Counted from the first letter of the stretch, positions 1 to 11,011 are shown. The stretch is 64,000 bases of DNA from Notolepis coatsorum (GCA_963971535.1 OZ020594.1:116533127-116597126); one strand, 5' to 3'. A program made the numbers and translations. The notes: generated by a model from the sequence alone, not told the origin.

Positions 1-1283
1 CCCACCTGATGAAACGAAGTCCACACAAATGTATAAATCGAATATTTTATATAGCAAAGGGTATATACAACGTTCACTTAATGACATTTATGATTTGAAA
101 TGCACTTGTAAGGCAAATGAGTATTCGTAGGTAAATCAACATTGAATGTCCAATCTCTGGTTACGCAGGGAGCAAGTATACAACCTGGTTCTTTAGGGAA
201 CTATAGCGATGGTACTTAAATGATTATAGCTGGATACACTAAAGGGGGGGGGGGTCCCGCTGGTTGTAAGTCAGTAGGGGGGGGGGGGGTTAGGAGAGCC
301 GCTGGCGGTATCCCATCTGGCCGACGATTTCTTGGGAGAATTCAGAGTGCTGAACACGGTGCCCACAGAACCTCGGTCCGCAGATGAATACAGCTCGGCC
401 CTCTGGTGGACGGTAGCTGCCGGTCCACAACGAAGAGACGTGAGGCGACCTCACTCGGGGTAGAGCGCCGTCTCACCTGGACTCCTCTCGGGGGGTAGTT
501 CCAACACTCAGCAGTGTTGGCCGTTATCCATGGCATAATCAAAGCACCCAAAGCACGTAGATAATCCAAGCCGTGGAAGGCTCGCCGTCGTCCGGGTAAA
601 GTAATCCAATGTACAGGTCCACTCGTCCTGGCCCGGAGCTCCTCGGATGCAAGCACCACACGTGGTCTGCCCAGCCTGGTTAAGACTCCAGATAACGTCA
701 GGAACGATGGGGGTACTGCTCACTTTATAACTCTAACCGAACGATGCACCATACATAATAGACTATTATTAACTTAATAGAAATACGTCCCACTCGACGG
801 TATAGTGCCAAACTATGACAATTCAACTATTAATCCACACGATGTCTCAATGCCTATTCTGAGGCCAAGTAGGCCTTACTGCACCACACGTGCGTCGTGG
901 GTGAGGCTTCACGTCTGTTACTAGGTTGGAGGGTAAAGGACTAATGGACTAAAAGAAAGTTCTACTTTACTTGCGCCATATATATATGCGCTGTGAACAA
1001 ATAGTACCATTCGTATTTCGCCAGACGTATTCCTACGCGGAACCGGGCTTGTAACGACATGTTTGTCGGCACGATTGAACTTGAACCAAGGGGCATGGCT
1101 GCTGGCGCCAGGTTCTCGTCCAATGGTAGAATGAAACTATTATGGGCTGTTAGTAGACTAAAGGGATATTCAGTGTATATTGTACAAGGAATATACAGGG
1201 GATATCAAACGATATACAAATACTATTAAATATATATCCATAAATAAATATATATATTCGGTTTAATCTGATCCTTCACAACA
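1..1283 (-). repeat. 3' LTR of the BEL/Pao element (cut by window edge)
   Basis: This matches 7721-9001 almost base for base. The first ten bases of the LTR as seen on the plus strand (tgaacacttt at 7711-7720) are missing because the window starts inside it. Short ORFs of 105 and 71 codons occur identically in both LTRs and are treated as chance. Confidence 0.92.
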
Positions 1284-1298
1284 GCCGCCCCCTAATTA
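1284..1298 (-). other. Polypurine tract of the BEL/Pao element
   Basis: Directly upstream of the 3' LTR on the minus strand is the purine-rich run AGGGGGCGGC. This is the expected position and composition for the plus-strand primer of an LTR retrotransposon. Confidence 0.65.
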
Positions 1299-1376
1299 GT
1301 CCCACCTAATTAGCTAAGCAGAGACAGATTAACCGCACTGTCTACCACTCAAGGTCCGCTGTAAGGGTCAGTCAAC

Positions 1377-2603
1377 TCACAAAGTCATGGGATCACGGTC
1401 ATCATCGATAGTGTCTGGGAGTCTGGGCAGTTCTATTAGCCTCGCCACGGGTCGTGTGTAAGTTCGCCCTTGGACGAGCACCTCAGCTGCTCGGACCTTG
1501 CCATCGGCACCGGTGATCACTTTGCTTACGCGGCCAGCCGGCCACATAGCTCTGGGTAGTGACTGGTCGATAATCATGACGACTGTTCCTTCTGTCAAAT
1601 TGTCTCTCTCTTTTACCCACTTCTGGCGGGTCTGTAGAGACGGTAGGTAGTGGAGTAGGAAGCTGTTCCAAAACTTGTCAGCTAGTACTTGACTGTACCT
1701 CCACATTCTTCGGCCGTTCGCTTCTTCAGGCCTGTACATTGTCTGGGGTAGCGCGGGGTCTAGCCGCCCCATCAAGAGTGTGTTGGGGGTGACTGGGTCA
1801 ACATCTGCTACATCACTGGAGACGTAGCCGAGGGGCTTGGAGTTCAATACTCCCTCGATCTCCGTGAGGACTGTCATTAGGACTTCCTCCGCCACAGTCT
1901 GGGCCCCAAGCACGGCGTACAGGGCTGTCTTTATAGAACGTACTTCTCGTTCCCAGGTTCCACCGAAGTGGGGTGCGTTCGGGGGATTAAACTGGAAGTC
2001 AATCTGGGATGGAGCGAGGTGGGTCTTAAGTTCTGGGCCCATAGCTTGGAAGCTCTCTCTCAGCTCTCTTTCTCCGCCTTTGAAGTTTGTCCCGTGATCA
2101 GACAACAATGTAGACGGTTTTCCTTTCCGTGATGTGAATCTTCGGAAGGCCATAAGGAATGAGTCCGTGCTCATGGTTGAAAGGAGTTCGATATGTATCG
2201 CTCTGGTGGTCATGCATTTGAATACAATACCCCACCGCTTCTCGGTTCCTCTTCCTCTCTTTATATACAACGGGCCAAAACAGTCCATGCCTGTGGAGTG
2301 GAATGGCTTGTCGCCGAGTCGGAGGCGACAGGGGGGTAGGTCAGCCATCCGGGGTATGCTGGGCTGCGCGCGCCACTTTCGGCAGTCTAGACAGGTTCGC
2401 TGGAAGCGTCGCACCGCTTCTCTTCCTTGAAGTATCCAATAGCGACGTCTGATCTCCGCGAAGACTCTCTCTGCTCCTGCGTGGTGTACATCCTCGTCGT
2501 ATTTCTTTATGATCAGCTCTGTGACCTTGTGTCGGCTGTTCAAGACTATCGGGTACTTAACGTCATCCGGTAGATCGGGGGCTCTCCGCAGGCGACCACC
2601 CAC
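1377..2603 (-). CDS. BEL/Pao integrase ORF
   Basis: A 408-residue ORF partly overlapping the end of the polyprotein ORF. It has an HHCC zinc-binding region (HHAGAERVF ... CLDCRKW, residues about 40-77). A DDE core follows with D in STGMDCFGPL (about 107), D in LLSDHGTNF (about 165) and E in GGTWEREVRS (about 216). The C-terminal part resembles the chromatin/DNA-binding region found after BEL integrases (GRVSKV...VLVQGRTYTRPVARL). The integrase cuts host DNA and inserts the cDNA. It is normally part of the same Pol polyprotein. Here it is seen as a separate ORF. Confidence 0.9.
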   Translation of the reverse strand: MGGRLRRAPDLPDDVKYPIVLNSRHKVTELIIKKYDEDVHHAGAERVFAEIRRRYWILQGREAVRRFQRTCLDCRKWRAQPSIPRMADLPPCRLRLGDKPFHSTGMDCFGPLYIKRGRGTEKRWGIVFKCMTTRAIHIELLSTMSTDSFLMAFRRFTSRKGKPSTLLSDHGTNFKGGERELRESFQAMGPELKTHLAPSQIDFQFNPPNAPHFGGTWEREVRSIKTALYAVLGAQTVAEEVLMTVLTEIEGVLNSKPLGYVSSDVADVDPVTPNTLLMGRLDPALPQTMYRPEEANGRRMWRYSQVLADKFWNSFLLHYLPSLQTRQKWVKERDNLTEGTVVMIIDQSLPRAMWPAGRVSKVITGADGKVRAAEVLVQGRTYTRPVARLIELPRLPDTIDDDRDPMTL

Positions 2604-5600
2604 TCTGATGAGATTATGGGCGTCGCTCTCGGGTGCCAGGTGGAGCAGTCTGATGGGACGGGCTTTCCTCCCTGTAGACAGTCTAGCTCATCAGGGAACG
2701 AGTCTCTCTGGGCTCGTTGTAGTAGAAGAAGTTCTGCTTCTTCGTAGTCAGCTGCTGAAATGTCAGTGGTGTGCTGAATCTCTGGGTGGTGCCACAGGAA
2801 TGTCTTTAGCTGCGCACTCTGTAGGGTAATGCAGTCATCTATGTTGGGGTCTGTGGAGGCGACTGTGCTCAGTCCACAGAACATAGGTTTCTTGTTCTCA
2901 GCTTCCTCTTTACTTGCTTCCCGTGGGGTGGGCGTAGGCCACTCTTCTTCCGGGAGCTTGAGGAATTCTGGTCCGTCACTGTAGATGTTGCGACGGGTGA
3001 GGTCATCCAGGGACATTCCCCGGGTGATGACGTCAGCTGGGTTGTGTTTGGTGTCCACATACCGCCAGCTCGCTGCTTCTGTTAACTCTTGAATCTCGGT
3101 GACTCTGACTCCCACAAAGACCTTGTATCTGCATGAATCAGACTTGATCCATGTGAGTACTGTCGTGGAATCTGACCACAAGATTGTTCTGTGCACCGGA
3201 ATGGTGAGTTCACGTTGGATTAACGTGGCTAGATGCGCTCCTGCTAGGGCTGCGCAGAGCTCTAGACGCGGGATAGATTGTTGCTTTCGTGGGGCTATTC
3301 TTGAGCGAGCCAGGATGAAAGCAGTGTGTATCTCTCCTCCCTTCTCTTGGGCACGCAAGTAGGCCACCGATCCATAGGCTACTTCGGAGGCGTCGCTGAA
3401 GACGTGTAGATCCATCTTGCATGTCTCTGGCCTCACTGTGGGTGGGAAGTAGCTGCGGCGTATATTGACGCCTGGGAGTGAGCGGAGCTCCGTCTCCCAC
3501 TCTCTCCAGGTGGAGGCAAGGTGTGCGGGTATTGGGTCGTCCCAGCCCTGGTCCTTGTCCCATAGTGCTCGTACAATCATCTTTGCCCTGGTGGTGTAAG
3601 GTAGAATACATCCCAACGGGTCATATTGTCTGGCGAGTGTTCTGTACACACTCCGTCTGGTGGTCGGTATCGCCGTTGACCTTCCCTGCTCCGTGGTCAG
3701 GGGTTTGTGTCTATAGTGGAGCGAGTCTGTTTTGAAGCGCCAGACTAGTCCTAGTGTCATTTCTTGGGCTTCTCCTGGGATGGTCGCCATCCAGGTCTCG
3801 CTGCTGGCAGCCTTGTCCGCGGGGGAGAGGCTGCGCAATACGTGCAGGTCACTGCTGGCCCACTGCCTGAGATCAAAGCCGCCTTTGATCAGGGAGGCGC
3901 GTAGCTTGATTAGGAGAGCCTCGGCTTCTTCTTGAGTCGAAACGCTTTGTAAACAGTTGTCCACGTAGAAACTGTTCTTCACACTGTGTCGGACCTCTTC
4001 ATCTGCTGCTGCGACGTGTTTCTGTAGTGCAAATGTAGCACAGCACGGGCTGCATGTGGTTCCGAAGGGGAGGACTTCCCACTGGTAGATGGCTGGGTGC
4101 TCATCTCCGATCTTCTCTCTCCATAGGAACCGCAGCAGGGGCTTGTCCTCCTCCACTAGTCTCACCTGCAGGAACATCCCTTTGATATCCCTGCTGATAG
4201 CCACCTTGTCCTGGCGGAAGCGTAGTAGCACGCCTAGTAGAGAGGGGCCGAGTGTGGGGCCGGGCAAGAGCTCTTTATTCAGATTTTGGGATCCGATCTG
4301 GTAGCTGCAGTTAAACACAATGCGATCCTTGCCGTTGTGGTGGACCTTGTGGTGCGGCACGTACCATGATTCGGTCGTCTGATCGGCCTCTTTAATGTCA
4401 ATCTTTGTCACGTGTCCCGCTGTGATTAGCTTCTCAATCTCAGCGCGGTACACACTCTCTTGAGCGGGGTCTTTGGCTAGGCGCCGCTCTGTGTTCAATA
4501 GATAGCGCTCCGTGGCGTCTTTCTTTGCGTGAAAGGTGGGCATTCCCTCTCGCCTCAGGAGTGGAGTTGCGTATCTCATCACTCCGCCGACTGTGACTCT
4601 CTTTGTCCCTTGCTCGAGTAGGTTGATGGCGTAAATGTCTTCTTTAGAACGAATGTCTTTCTTTTCGTTCCTAAAGGGCATTGTCTCTAGTGTCCATAGC
4701 CTCTCGACATGCTGCAGGAGAGTGGTGTCTTCTTCTGTCGTTCTGGAGTGGAGGCAGCTAGTGGCTGCTGTTCGGTTGAGAGATTTAGCGAGGGGGCCTT
4801 GTAGTGTCCACCCTAGGCGGGTCTCGACTGCTGCAGGACAGCCTCGGGGTCCTGTATGGACCCGGTCAATCGGGACGATGAGGTCTGCATGGTCGGAGCC
4901 TATCAGCAGGGTCGGGGTGGCGCCGTCTATGAGCGGGATAGGTAGTTGACGCAGGTGCACATATTTATCCATCAGCTTGGCGATGGGGTAGGTGTACTGC
5001 GAAAGTCCTATTTCTTGGCTGGTGAAAGCATTTGTAATCCTATACCGTCGCTCTGGCTGCCCGCTTGCTGCGATAGTGAAGGAGACATTCTCGCCCTTTA
5101 TCGTCTTTAAATCTCTTCTTATTGTCCGAATCGTCATTTGGTTCTCGCTCCCCCGCAGTCCCAGCTGGGCCGCAGCGGACGCGAGCAGAAGGGTCTTCTC
5201 TGACCCATCATCAAGGACGGCGTAAGTGTCCATGACTTTATCTTGGTAGCTCAATGTCACACGGACTACCTTTAAGAGCACTTGGGCGCCGCTGCTGCTG
5301 GCGGGGTCAATGTACATGACACTTGCCTTGGTGCCGCTCGATGGTGCAGGTGTAGGCCTTCTTCTGTTACTGTCGTGTAGTACATCTAGATGGGCTCCGT
5401 CACACCGACTGCACCTTTTCTTTAGGCGGCATTCGGCTGCCATGTGACTGCGCGCACATCGGTAACAGCGCCTGTTGGACTTTATCCATTGACTCACTTC
5501 TTCTGCATTCATCTTTGTGAACAGGTCACATTGTGACAGCCAGTGTTCCTTCTCACAGTAGGGGCACACCATCTTCCACTTCTCTTTTCTCGAGGGGGTA

Positions 5601-7078
5601 CTGTGGCTCTTACTGCTCGGTACTGACTCTGATTGGTGCATGACAGTCACCGATCTTCTTCCATCGTTTATTCTCCTGGGTCCCTCTCTGGAGCTTGGCG
5701 TGCTCCGCACGAACGTATCCAGTCGTAAGCTGCTGACTTCTCTCGCCAGGAAGTCGGCTAGATCGAGGAGGGATGGTTCGGGACCGTTAGGATCACGGTG
5801 GTCTCTCTGCCGCCTAAAACGCTCTTGTCTTGCGGGTGGCAGCTTCTCTAAAATCCTCTCGATGTTAGAGTTGGCGTATAGCTCGTGCATGCCCTTTTCC
5901 CGTTGCGCTCCCAGCATCCCTACCAGGGACTGCACTTTTATCGACAGGTCGTCTAATGAGCGATTGTCTGTTGCTGGGGGTAGGCGATCAATATGCCTTA
6001 TCTCTTGGATTACGTAATCCCATATACGTCCATATCTCTGGTCCAGCGCTGCTAGAGCCGCGGTGTATGGGGTCGTAGAGGTGGCATAGGCTAGCGCTAT
6101 ATTGTGCGCTCGCGGTACTTTCAGGTGCTTCAGTAATATTGCATACTTGTGGCGTTCATCAGCGACATCCACCATCATTGTCTCTAAGCACATCCGGAGC
6201 TCCGTGTACTGTGCTCGATTCTCATAGGTGAAGTCTGGGAACGTCGGCGTGGCAATGTATGACGCCGTGGATGGCTGATACATCGGCGAGCGTTGGGGGA
6301 GAGACCTCCTAGGCGAGTCTCCTCTTGCGCCTCTCTGTGGGCTGGTACCGGCAGGGTACCATGGCCCGCTGGTCCAGGTGCTATTCCTCGGGGCTGGTCG
6401 TGCGTCGTGCTCACCCGTGAATAGAGTCGGGGGTCTGTAGCGCAGCGCCGCGGGGGTATAGCCTGGGCTGTACTGGACCTCCTGGTCCGGTGGAGTACTG
6501 TGCTGTCGTCGGGCTTGGTTCTCCTCCTCTCCCTCTTCTTCTTCTATCAGGTCCTCTAGATCCTGTAGTCGTTTATTTAGCTTCTCCGCAGTATATGCCG
6601 CTCCTTCCTTGTAGCTGGGTCTCGCTTGGACCGGTCTGGGAAGGGGGTCTGCGGGGGGTATAGGCTTGGTCTGTTGGTCAAGTTCAGGGTCGCTTGCTCG
6701 GTTAGGAGACGCTGCCCTTGACTGTTGTCTCGACGAGTTCCTTGAACCCCTGGCGGAGGGAGAGGGTGTTGCCTTGAGGATCAGCTGCTCCATTAGCTGC
6801 GCTTGTAACTTGTCGCGCTCGGCTTCGCGCTTGGTGAGATCTGCTTCTCTTTGGGCACCGGCAGCGGCGCGCTGGGCGTCGGCCCGGTCTCTTGCCATAT
6901 TCTCTTCCGTCTGAAGGCATCTCATCTCCAGGCGTATGCGCTCTTCTTCGCTCCGTTGCTGCGCTTGGAGTTGTTCGCGCTCGATAAGCATCTGTGCTTG
7001 GAGTCGATCGCGTTCACCCTGAAGTCGATCGCGTTCGGTAGCGGCTGTCAGGCTGACGAGGAACGCCTGTGATAGCAT
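2546..7078 (-). CDS. BEL/Pao Gag-protease-RT-RNase H polyprotein
   Basis: A 1510-residue ORF. Residues about 10-100 are a strongly charged coiled coil (repeated ERDRLQ). A Gag domain of BEL type follows at about 270-470. A Cys/His cluster at about 505-570 includes CPYCEKEHWLSQC, CYRCARSHMAAEC and CSRCDGAH. An aspartic protease follows with the active-site motif LDDGS at about 621. The reverse transcriptase has DIKGMFLQV, LPFGTTCSP and the box FYVDN at about 1037. RNase H begins near 1228 with FSDASEVAYGS. The domain order is that of BEL/Pao Pol. The catalytic box reads YVDN rather than YVDD, which I recall from other fish BEL elements. The ORF starts with an ATG. Confidence 0.92.
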   Translation of the reverse strand: MLSQAFLVSLTAATERDRLQGERDRLQAQMLIEREQLQAQQRSEEERIRLEMRCLQTEENMARDRADAQRAAAGAQREADLTKREAERDKLQAQLMEQLILKATPSPSARGSRNSSRQQSRAASPNRASDPELDQQTKPIPPADPLPRPVQARPSYKEGAAYTAEKLNKRLQDLEDLIEEEEGEEENQARRQHSTPPDQEVQYSPGYTPAALRYRPPTLFTGEHDARPAPRNSTWTSGPWYPAGTSPQRGARGDSPRRSLPQRSPMYQPSTASYIATPTFPDFTYENRAQYTELRMCLETMMVDVADERHKYAILLKHLKVPRAHNIALAYATSTTPYTAALAALDQRYGRIWDYVIQEIRHIDRLPPATDNRSLDDLSIKVQSLVGMLGAQREKGMHELYANSNIERILEKLPPARQERFRRQRDHRDPNGPEPSLLDLADFLAREVSSLRLDTFVRSTPSSREGPRRINDGRRSVTVMHQSESVPSSKSHSTPSRKEKWKMVCPYCEKEHWLSQCDLFTKMNAEEVSQWIKSNRRCYRCARSHMAAECRLKKRCSRCDGAHLDVLHDSNRRRPTPAPSSGTKASVMYIDPASSSGAQVLLKVVRVTLSYQDKVMDTYAVLDDGSEKTLLLASAAAQLGLRGSENQMTIRTIRRDLKTIKGENVSFTIAASGQPERRYRITNAFTSQEIGLSQYTYPIAKLMDKYVHLRQLPIPLIDGATPTLLIGSDHADLIVPIDRVHTGPRGCPAAVETRLGWTLQGPLAKSLNRTAATSCLHSRTTEEDTTLLQHVERLWTLETMPFRNEKKDIRSKEDIYAINLLEQGTKRVTVGGVMRYATPLLRREGMPTFHAKKDATERYLLNTERRLAKDPAQESVYRAEIEKLITAGHVTKIDIKEADQTTESWYVPHHKVHHNGKDRIVFNCSYQIGSQNLNKELLPGPTLGPSLLGVLLRFRQDKVAISRDIKGMFLQVRLVEEDKPLLRFLWREKIGDEHPAIYQWEVLPFGTTCSPCCATFALQKHVAAADEEVRHSVKNSFYVDNCLQSVSTQEEAEALLIKLRASLIKGGFDLRQWASSDLHVLRSLSPADKAASSETWMATIPGEAQEMTLGLVWRFKTDSLHYRHKPLTTEQGRSTAIPTTRRSVYRTLARQYDPLGCILPYTTRAKMIVRALWDKDQGWDDPIPAHLASTWREWETELRSLPGVNIRRSYFPPTVRPETCKMDLHVFSDASEVAYGSVAYLRAQEKGGEIHTAFILARSRIAPRKQQSIPRLELCAALAGAHLATLIQRELTIPVHRTILWSDSTTVLTWIKSDSCRYKVFVGVRVTEIQELTEAASWRYVDTKHNPADVITRGMSLDDLTRRNIYSDGPEFLKLPEEEWPTPTPREASKEEAENKKPMFCGLSTVASTDPNIDDCITLQSAQLKTFLWHHPEIQHTTDISAADYEEAELLLLQRAQRDSFPDELDCLQGGKPVPSDCSTWHPRATPIISSEWVVACGEPPIYRMTLSTR

Positions 7079-7174
7079 CCTCTCCGCTTCGCTGGGGGAA
7101 GACGGTTGTAGAGGTGAGCCGCTCCTGGGTGAGCCGCTCCTGGCTGTACTCGTTGGGGAGTCCTGGCGCTCTAT

Positions 7175-7534
7175 TTACTCGGCGCTCTCCTCCTCTTCTT
7201 CCGTGCAGAGTTCTCTCTCTGTAGGATTGTCTTCCTCCCGGGGCTGGTCGGGGACTACTTCTTCGGTATTGGCGGGGGGTAAAGGCATGTCAGCTCCCTC
7301 CTGGTCCCCACCGTGAGCTTGGTCAGTTACATTAGAACCCACTAGGGCCTCTGTGGTCGGGGAAACCTGGTCGTTAAGGTCAGACATAATTTTACTTTCT
7401 ACTTTTACCGCGTTTACCGTTTGTAGAAGGCTAGGTAGTTGACTGACAGCGTAATCCTCTAAGTACTGAGGTGGCTGTCGTCTGCGCTGCGGGCGTTCTA
7501 CGTTAGGAGGACCGTTTTGTGGAGTGTTCATCAT
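7175..7534 (-). CDS. Leader ORF of the BEL/Pao element
   Basis: A short ORF between the 5' LTR and the Gag-Pol ORF, best started at the paired ATGs at 7529-7534. It begins MMNTPQNGPP, has a basic/proline stretch (RRRQPPQYLEDY) and then an acidic, proline-rich tail with the end EEEEESAE. Basic-proline motifs of the PPxYLEDY type are, from memory, common at the N-terminus of fish BEL-type polyproteins, so this is probably the N-terminal part of the element's Gag region. No catalytic motif is visible. Confidence 0.5.
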   Translation of the reverse strand: MMNTPQNGPPNVERPQRRRQPPQYLEDYAVSQLPSLLQTVNAVKVESKIMSDLNDQVSPTTEALVGSNVTDQAHGGDQEGADMPLPPANTEEVVPDQPREEDNPTERELCTEEEEESAE

Positions 7535-7710
7535 AGGCCATTTCAATATTAATAACACTATATTAATATTACACTAGTTACCATCCGGCTCGAAGGACCA
7601 ATTGTAACTGAGGGGTACAATTCCCTGACTGTATTGATAAGTATGGTATTATTAAACCACTACCGCTTGTACTTTAACTTCTGGCCATCCAGTACATGAT
7701 ATAGATATGA

Positions 7711-9001
7711 TGAACACTTTCCCACCTGATGAAACGAAGTCCACACAAATGTATAAATCGAATATTTTATATAGCAAAGGGTATATACAACGTTCACTTA
7801 ATGACATTTATGATTTGAAATGCACTTGTAAGGCAAATGAGTATTCGTAGGTAAATCAACATTGAATGTCCAATCTCTGGTTACGCAGGGAGCAAGTATA
7901 CAACCTGGTTCTTTAGGGAACTATAGCGATGGTACTTAAATGATTATAGCTGGATACACTAAAGGGGGGGGGGGGTCCCGCTGGTTGTAAGTCAGTAGGG
8001 GGGGGGGTTAGGAGAGCCGCTGGCGGTATCCCATCTGGCAGACGATTTCTTGGGAGAATTCAGAGTGCTGAACACGGTGCCCACAGAACCTCGGTCCGCA
8101 GATGAATACAGCTGGGCCCTCTGGTGGACGGTAGCTGCCGGTCCACAACGAAGAGACGTGAGGCGACCTCACTCGGGGTAGAGCGCCGTCTCACCTGGAC
8201 TCCTCTCGGGGGGTAGTTCCAACACTCAGCAGTGTTGGCCGTTATCCATGGCATAATCAAAGCACCCAAAGCACGTAGATAATCCAAGCCGTGGAAGGCT
8301 CGCCGTCGTCCGGGTAAAGTAATCCAATGTACAGGTCCACTCGTCCTGGCCCGGAGCTCCTCGGATGCAAGCACCACACGTGGTCTGCCCAGCCTGGTTA
8401 AGACTCCAGATAACGTCAGGAACGATGGGGGTACTGCTCACTTTATAACTCTAACCGAACGATGCACCATACATAATAGACTATTATTAACTTAATAGAA
8501 ATACGTCCCACTCGACGGTATAGTGCCAAACTATGACAATTCAACTATTAATCCACACGATGTCTCAATGCCTATTCTGAGGCCAAGTAGGCCTTACTGC
8601 ACCACACGTGCGTCGTGGGTGAAGCTTCACGTCTGTTACTAGGTTGGAGGGTAAAGGACTAATGGACTAAAATAAAGTTCTACTTTACTTGCGCCATATA
8701 TATATGCGCTGTGAACAAATAGTACCATTCGTATTTCGCCAGACGTATTCCTACGCGGAACCGGGCTTGTAACGACATGTTTGTCGGCACGATTGAACTT
8801 GAACCAAGGGGCATGGCTGCTGGCGCCAGGTTCTCGTCCAATGGTAGAATGAAACTATTATGGGCTGTTAGTAGACTAAAGGGATATTCAGTGTATATTG
8901 TACAAGGAATATACAGGGGATATCAAACGATATACAAATACTATTAAATATATATCCATAAATAAATATATATATTCGGTTTAATCTGATCCTTCACAAC
9001 A
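7711..9001 (-). repeat. 5' LTR of the BEL/Pao element
   Basis: The full-length LTR of 1291 bp reads TG...CA on the minus strand. It is the upstream (promoter) LTR relative to the coding direction. It contains an AT-rich tract near 8945-8985 and two poly-G/C runs near 7963-8007 that differ in length from the other LTR. The bases after 9001 (actacggtcg) belong to the host piggyBac-like fragment. Confidence 0.92.
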
Positions 9002-9256
9002 ACTACGGTCGTCATGACAACCTCTATTCAACATCCTGTTTTGGCGATTGCGCCGATCGGCCACCAGATGGCGCTCCTGAACCGCCAGAGAGCTCAGTGG
9101 GTCCTGCTGGTGGATCTCAGGCCAGCGGAGGGACATTATGAATCCGATCGCAGATTTTTGAAATATTGATATAAGGACGCTGTACAGCGTCCCCCGGCAA
9201 CTTTAGCATGGCCAGCAAAGACGTGAAAAGACGTGTCCCGGCACTCAAAGTGTTAA
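9002..9256. mobile_element. piggyBac-like non-autonomous fragment, one end
   Basis: The right end reads GGCACTCAAAGTG followed by TTAA (9253-9256). Its reverse complement, TTAACACTTTGAGTGCC, resembles piggyBac termini, and TTAA is the piggyBac target. The stretch about 9035-9225 is about 85% identical, inverted, to 13193-13395. The other end is cut by the BEL insertion. No transposase is present. Confidence 0.5.
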
Positions 9257-9439
9257 ATATGTGCACATTTATGGATGCAATAAGGCAAAATTATGTAAAA
9301 TAAACAACTAAATGTGTGTTATTGACGTTTTATTGTCACTAGTTTCATAGAAGACATGTTTAGGAAGCAAAATATAACAAAATCTCAAAATCAACAAAAA
9401 AAGTATATTTGACTATTCACCTGCAGTGTCTCGCCTTAA
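9253..9439 (-). mobile_element. Partial copy of the TTAA-flanked MITE
   Basis: Bases 9253-9439 are the reverse complement of 15146-15333 with very few differences. They include the terminal inverted repeat ending GTGTCTCGCC-TTAA. The copy stops exactly at an internal TTAA where the piggyBac-like fragment begins, so that fragment was inserted into this MITE. Confidence 0.75.
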
Positions 9440-10199
9440 ACAGTGAGCTAACGTTAGCTACCTAGCTAACGGAGCTGCTCATGCAGACTGGAGCTTGTTG
9501 ACATGAGGAGTCTGGGAATAGTGGATGTTACGGCTTTTAAACTGAAAAATCATAAGTGTTTAGAAACTTTAGATATTAATCACATTATTGATGTTATCCA
9601 CGCTTATATTATTGATAAAAAAGGTTACAGCATGATCTGCAATATTCTTTAATACATTTTTTATAATATACACAATTGCGTTTCTTTCTACCTCAAGATG
9701 TAATAATTGTTTTGAATGATTCTAAGTTCATCCAGGTAATAATACAAATATTATCCAGTGGTGCAACTATCTTCAGGTCTGGGAAGTGGGAACCCTTTAA
9801 AACTTCGAAATGTCAACACTGTCTGTTAAATGTAATGCTTGTAAAACATTTTACCATTTGTTAGGACCTTGATCAAATCATATTTGTAAGGTCCTACAAT
9901 ACATACATTAATGACCCCTCGGGTTAAACACATATTCTTTAAACAATTCAATAAGAAGTATCACATTAAATCATGAATACGCTATAAATACCATAAAAAG
10001 TCCACCAAATTTAAAATAAATGAATGCAGCACAGTCATACATATCCTTGCAAAGGTATGGAAAAACCTATCAATAGGACTTAAATGCATCTCAGACCTAG
10101 TGTTGAGGAGATAACCCTAGACCCTTCTTAAATGTTGCTGACAGTAGTGTTGCACTAAAACAAACAAACATTCAAACAGTTACAATAAAGCATACCAAC
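9440..10199. other. AT-rich DNA without recognised features
   Basis: I see no coding potential or element ends here. The start (gagctaacgttagctacctagc) is the short palindromic gctaacgttagc motif seen widely in fish intergenic DNA. Confidence 0.5.
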
Positions 10200-10992
10200 A
10201 CATTTGTTTTGTTTTTTTGTATTTTATTTTTTTATTATTTTTTAAACAAACACATAAACAAACATGACAACACACGATAAGATATACAAGCATTAGTTGA
10301 CAGTGCACATCCAATTAAATCACATTTTAGTTAATTGTCTTATACAGGATATACCCTTAATACCTGTTATCTAAAAACCTACACACATATGCTCTAGCTC
10401 GTACACCCCCCCCCCCCTCCCGGACCCCCCATTGGATAATCCATCCATTTTCCCTCGCTCCTAACCAGACATTACCATTATATGCTAGCTTTTATTTTCT
10501 CCACCACTTCTAACCACAATGTCATTTTTGATTCATTGACACCCAAAATTCTTGCTGTAGATATTTCTTGATAGATCACATCGAGATATGTAATAATCCA
10601 GACCTTTCGGCAAATTTTTTCCGGTTGGAACCATCGTGATGCTATCAGCTTTTTAGCCACTGTGATACCCGATAAAAACCAATCTCTTTAGCTGTGGATG
10701 TACTGCACACTCAAAAACATCATTCAGCAGTAATACAGAGGGGTGTACAGGTATATTCCAAGTTAAGAGATTTGATAATTGCTGGGTCACCTCTTTCCAG
10801 AATATCTTAACTGGTGGGCAGTCCCAGTACATGTGCATAAATGTCCCCTCGTCCCCATTTGTACATAAGGAGCATTTGGAGTCTTGTATAAGACCCATTT
10901 TTTTCAGTCTTATAGGAGTCAAGTATGTCCTGTGAATATAGTTAAGATTGATTTGTTGATGGTCCGGGTTCCTTGATGTGAGTCGAACATTT
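10200..10992 (-). pseudogene. 5'-truncated L1-like LINE, ORF2 C-terminus and 3' end
   Basis: Minus-strand reading from about 10990 gives INLNYIHRTYLTPIRLKKMG, followed by CSLCTNGDEGTFMHMYWDC and the downstream KIFWKEV. This is the conserved C-terminal tail of L1-type ORF2 with its CxxC...H...C finger. The sequence then shifts frame near 10655 into MAKKLIASRW..., with a last stop near 10478, and ends in an A-rich 3' region near 10200-10250. All upstream domains (endonuclease, RT) are missing. This is a dead copy typical of incomplete reverse transcription. Confidence 0.8.
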
Positions 10993-11011
10993 TGTATAGA
11001 AAAGGCGTAAT

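Larger units (their letters stand above)
1..9001 (-). mobile_element. BEL/Pao LTR retrotransposon, nearly whole
   Basis: Two near-identical LTRs (1-1283, cut by the window edge, and 7711-9001) flank an internal region coding on the minus strand. It holds a leader ORF, a Gag-protease-reverse transcriptase-RNase H polyprotein and an integrase, in BEL/Pao order. The LTRs begin TGTTGTGAAG and end GTGTTCA on the minus strand. Over about 1280 aligned bases I count roughly four substitutions plus G-run length changes, about 0.3%, so the insertion is recent (inference: well under a few million years). Coding capacity looks largely whole, with perhaps one or two breaks. The target duplication cannot be tested because one flank lies outside the window. 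Confidence 0.93.

Noticed and set aside
342-723. ORFs of 105 and 71 codons in the BEL LTR, repeated at 8060-8441
   Set aside because: They occur only because the LTR is duplicated, overlap in two frames, and have no recognisable motif.
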